A stretch of DNA of 5,606 bases, taken from the NCBI GenBank assembly GCA_003557565.1, contig PWOG01000305.1:1-5606 (forward strand). Reading direction: 5' to 3'. Both the position numbers and the translations under genes were made by a program. Numbering within the stretch: the first letter of the stretch is position 1; every line of letters begins with the position of its first letter. This DNA is from Desulfobulbaceae bacterium (GTDB lineage: Bacteria > Desulfobacterota > Desulfobulbia > Desulfobulbales > Desulfurivibrionaceae). Below the pieces are notes generated by a model that worked only from the letters and a program-made list of their open reading frames with translations, was not told the origin of the DNA and did not search any database. Below, piece by piece: positions 4,914 to 5,606 of the stretch.

Positions 4914-5606
4914 ATGAAGGCTGCATCAATAGCTGAAGGAATTTACCGGCTGGGAGTGAACCTTGATTCAAACCATCTTTTTGAAGGCATGTGGCCCATG
5001 CCCCATGGTATTTCCATCAATTCGTATGTTGTCCGGGGAGAGAAAACAGCCCTTATCGATCTGGTTGAAGATATAAACAATAAACCCGTCGAGTTTGCCC
5101 AGGGACTGGGCTCGATTCCGCTTGCGCCCAGGGATATAGATTATCTGGTGGTCAATCACATGGAACCGGACCACACCGGATGGCTGCCCGAGTTCGTCCG
5201 GCAGAATCCGCATCTTAAAATTTATATCACCGAAAAAGGCGCCGCCATGCTCAAGGCATTCTGCGGCATTGAAGAAAATGTGCAGGTGGTAAAAACCGGG
5301 GACACCCTGGCATTAGGCGGTAACAAAGAGCTGATCTTTTACGAGATCCCCAATCTGCACTGGCCCGAAACAATGGCCACTTTCGAGCGTGACTCCGGCG
5401 TTCTTTTTTCCTGCGACGCCTTTGGTTCCTATGGCAGCATCACGGACACCCTCTTTGACGACCAGCTTTCTTCGGCCCAGTATGAATTTTTCATGCATGA
5501 AACGCTGCGTTATTACGCCAATATACTGGCCGGTTTTGCAATTTTTGTTGAACGGGCCATCAGCAAGCTTTCTCAACTGGATGTCAAAATGATCGCCCCT
5601 TCCCAC
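4914..5606 (+). CDS. Flavodiiron protein FprA, N-terminal diiron domain (3' partial)
   Basis: The ATG at 4914 opens a frame that stays open for 231 codons to the window end. The product is the metallo-beta-lactamase-like domain of a flavodiiron protein, a cytosolic enzyme that reduces O2 to water or NO to N2O with electrons from rubredoxin or a similar donor. The start has AAGGAG at 4903-4908, 5 nt upstream. Family marks are HLFEGMWPMPHGISINSY (21-38) and the diiron ligands: NHMEPDHTGW with His82, Glu84 and Asp86 (His87 next), His149 in NLHWPETM, and Asp168 in LFSCDAFGSYG. APSH at the very end supplies His231, the last expected ligand. RYYANILAGF (199-208) is also typical. All ligands are therefore present, and the iron site should be functional. 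The FMN-binding flavodoxin domain (family total about 400 residues) lies beyond the window, so extra C-terminal modules cannot be excluded. It suggests protection against oxygen or nitric oxide in an anaerobe. Confidence 0.93.
   Translation, partial: MKAASIAEGIYRLGVNLDSNHLFEGMWPMPHGISINSYVVRGEKTALIDLVEDINNKPVEFAQGLGSIPLAPRDIDYLVVNHMEPDHTGWLPEFVRQNPHLKIYITEKGAAMLKAFCGIEENVQVVKTGDTLALGGNKELIFYEIPNLHWPETMATFERDSGVLFSCDAFGSYGSITDTLFDDQLSSAQYEFFMHETLRYYANILAGFAIFVERAISKLSQLDVKMIAPSH

Overview
This 5.6 kb window holds five protein genes, two of them cut by the window edges. It looks like a Gram-negative, at least partly anaerobic bacterium that copes with salt. A C-terminal piece of a sarcosine/dimethylglycine N-methyltransferase points to glycine betaine synthesis from glycine, a trait of halophiles. 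A flavodiiron protein (FprA type) is typical of strict or facultative anaerobes. An MltF-type outer-membrane lipoprotein shows the Gram-negative envelope. A moderately halophilic or haloalkaliphilic member of the Desulfobacterota would fit all three, but that is inference from gene content. There is no rRNA or other taxonomic marker here.

Layout: 1-683 (+) is the methyltransferase tail. 684-921 is a gene-free gap between convergent genes with a GC-rich hairpin, a long 22-nt-arm inverted repeat, a 12-bp palindrome and a strong G-quadruplex motif on the minus strand. 922-1911 (-) is an aldo/keto reductase with its own probable promoter around 1954-1983. 1912-2135 is the divergent promoter region. 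2136-2885 (+) is a rhomboid intramembrane serine protease. 2886-3233 is a 348-nt gene-free stretch dense in inverted repeats, with a consensus -35 box and a foldable leader just before the next gene. 3234-4691 (+) is the lytic transglycosylase mltF. 4692-4913 carries a pair of imperfect direct repeats, a hairpin, a consensus TATAAT box and a small hairpin with a T-run. 4914-5606 (+) is the N-terminal diiron domain of a flavodiiron protein that runs off the end.

The genes do not form one operon. Every gap is over 200 nt, one gene is on the opposite strand, and the products belong to different processes: osmolyte synthesis, carbonyl reduction, membrane proteolysis, peptidoglycan turnover and O2/NO detoxification. 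The window reads as ordinary chromosome made of single-gene units. No mobile element, CRISPR array, tRNA or rRNA was seen. The least explained parts are the intergenic ones, chiefly the 2886-3233 block and the 684-921 block.
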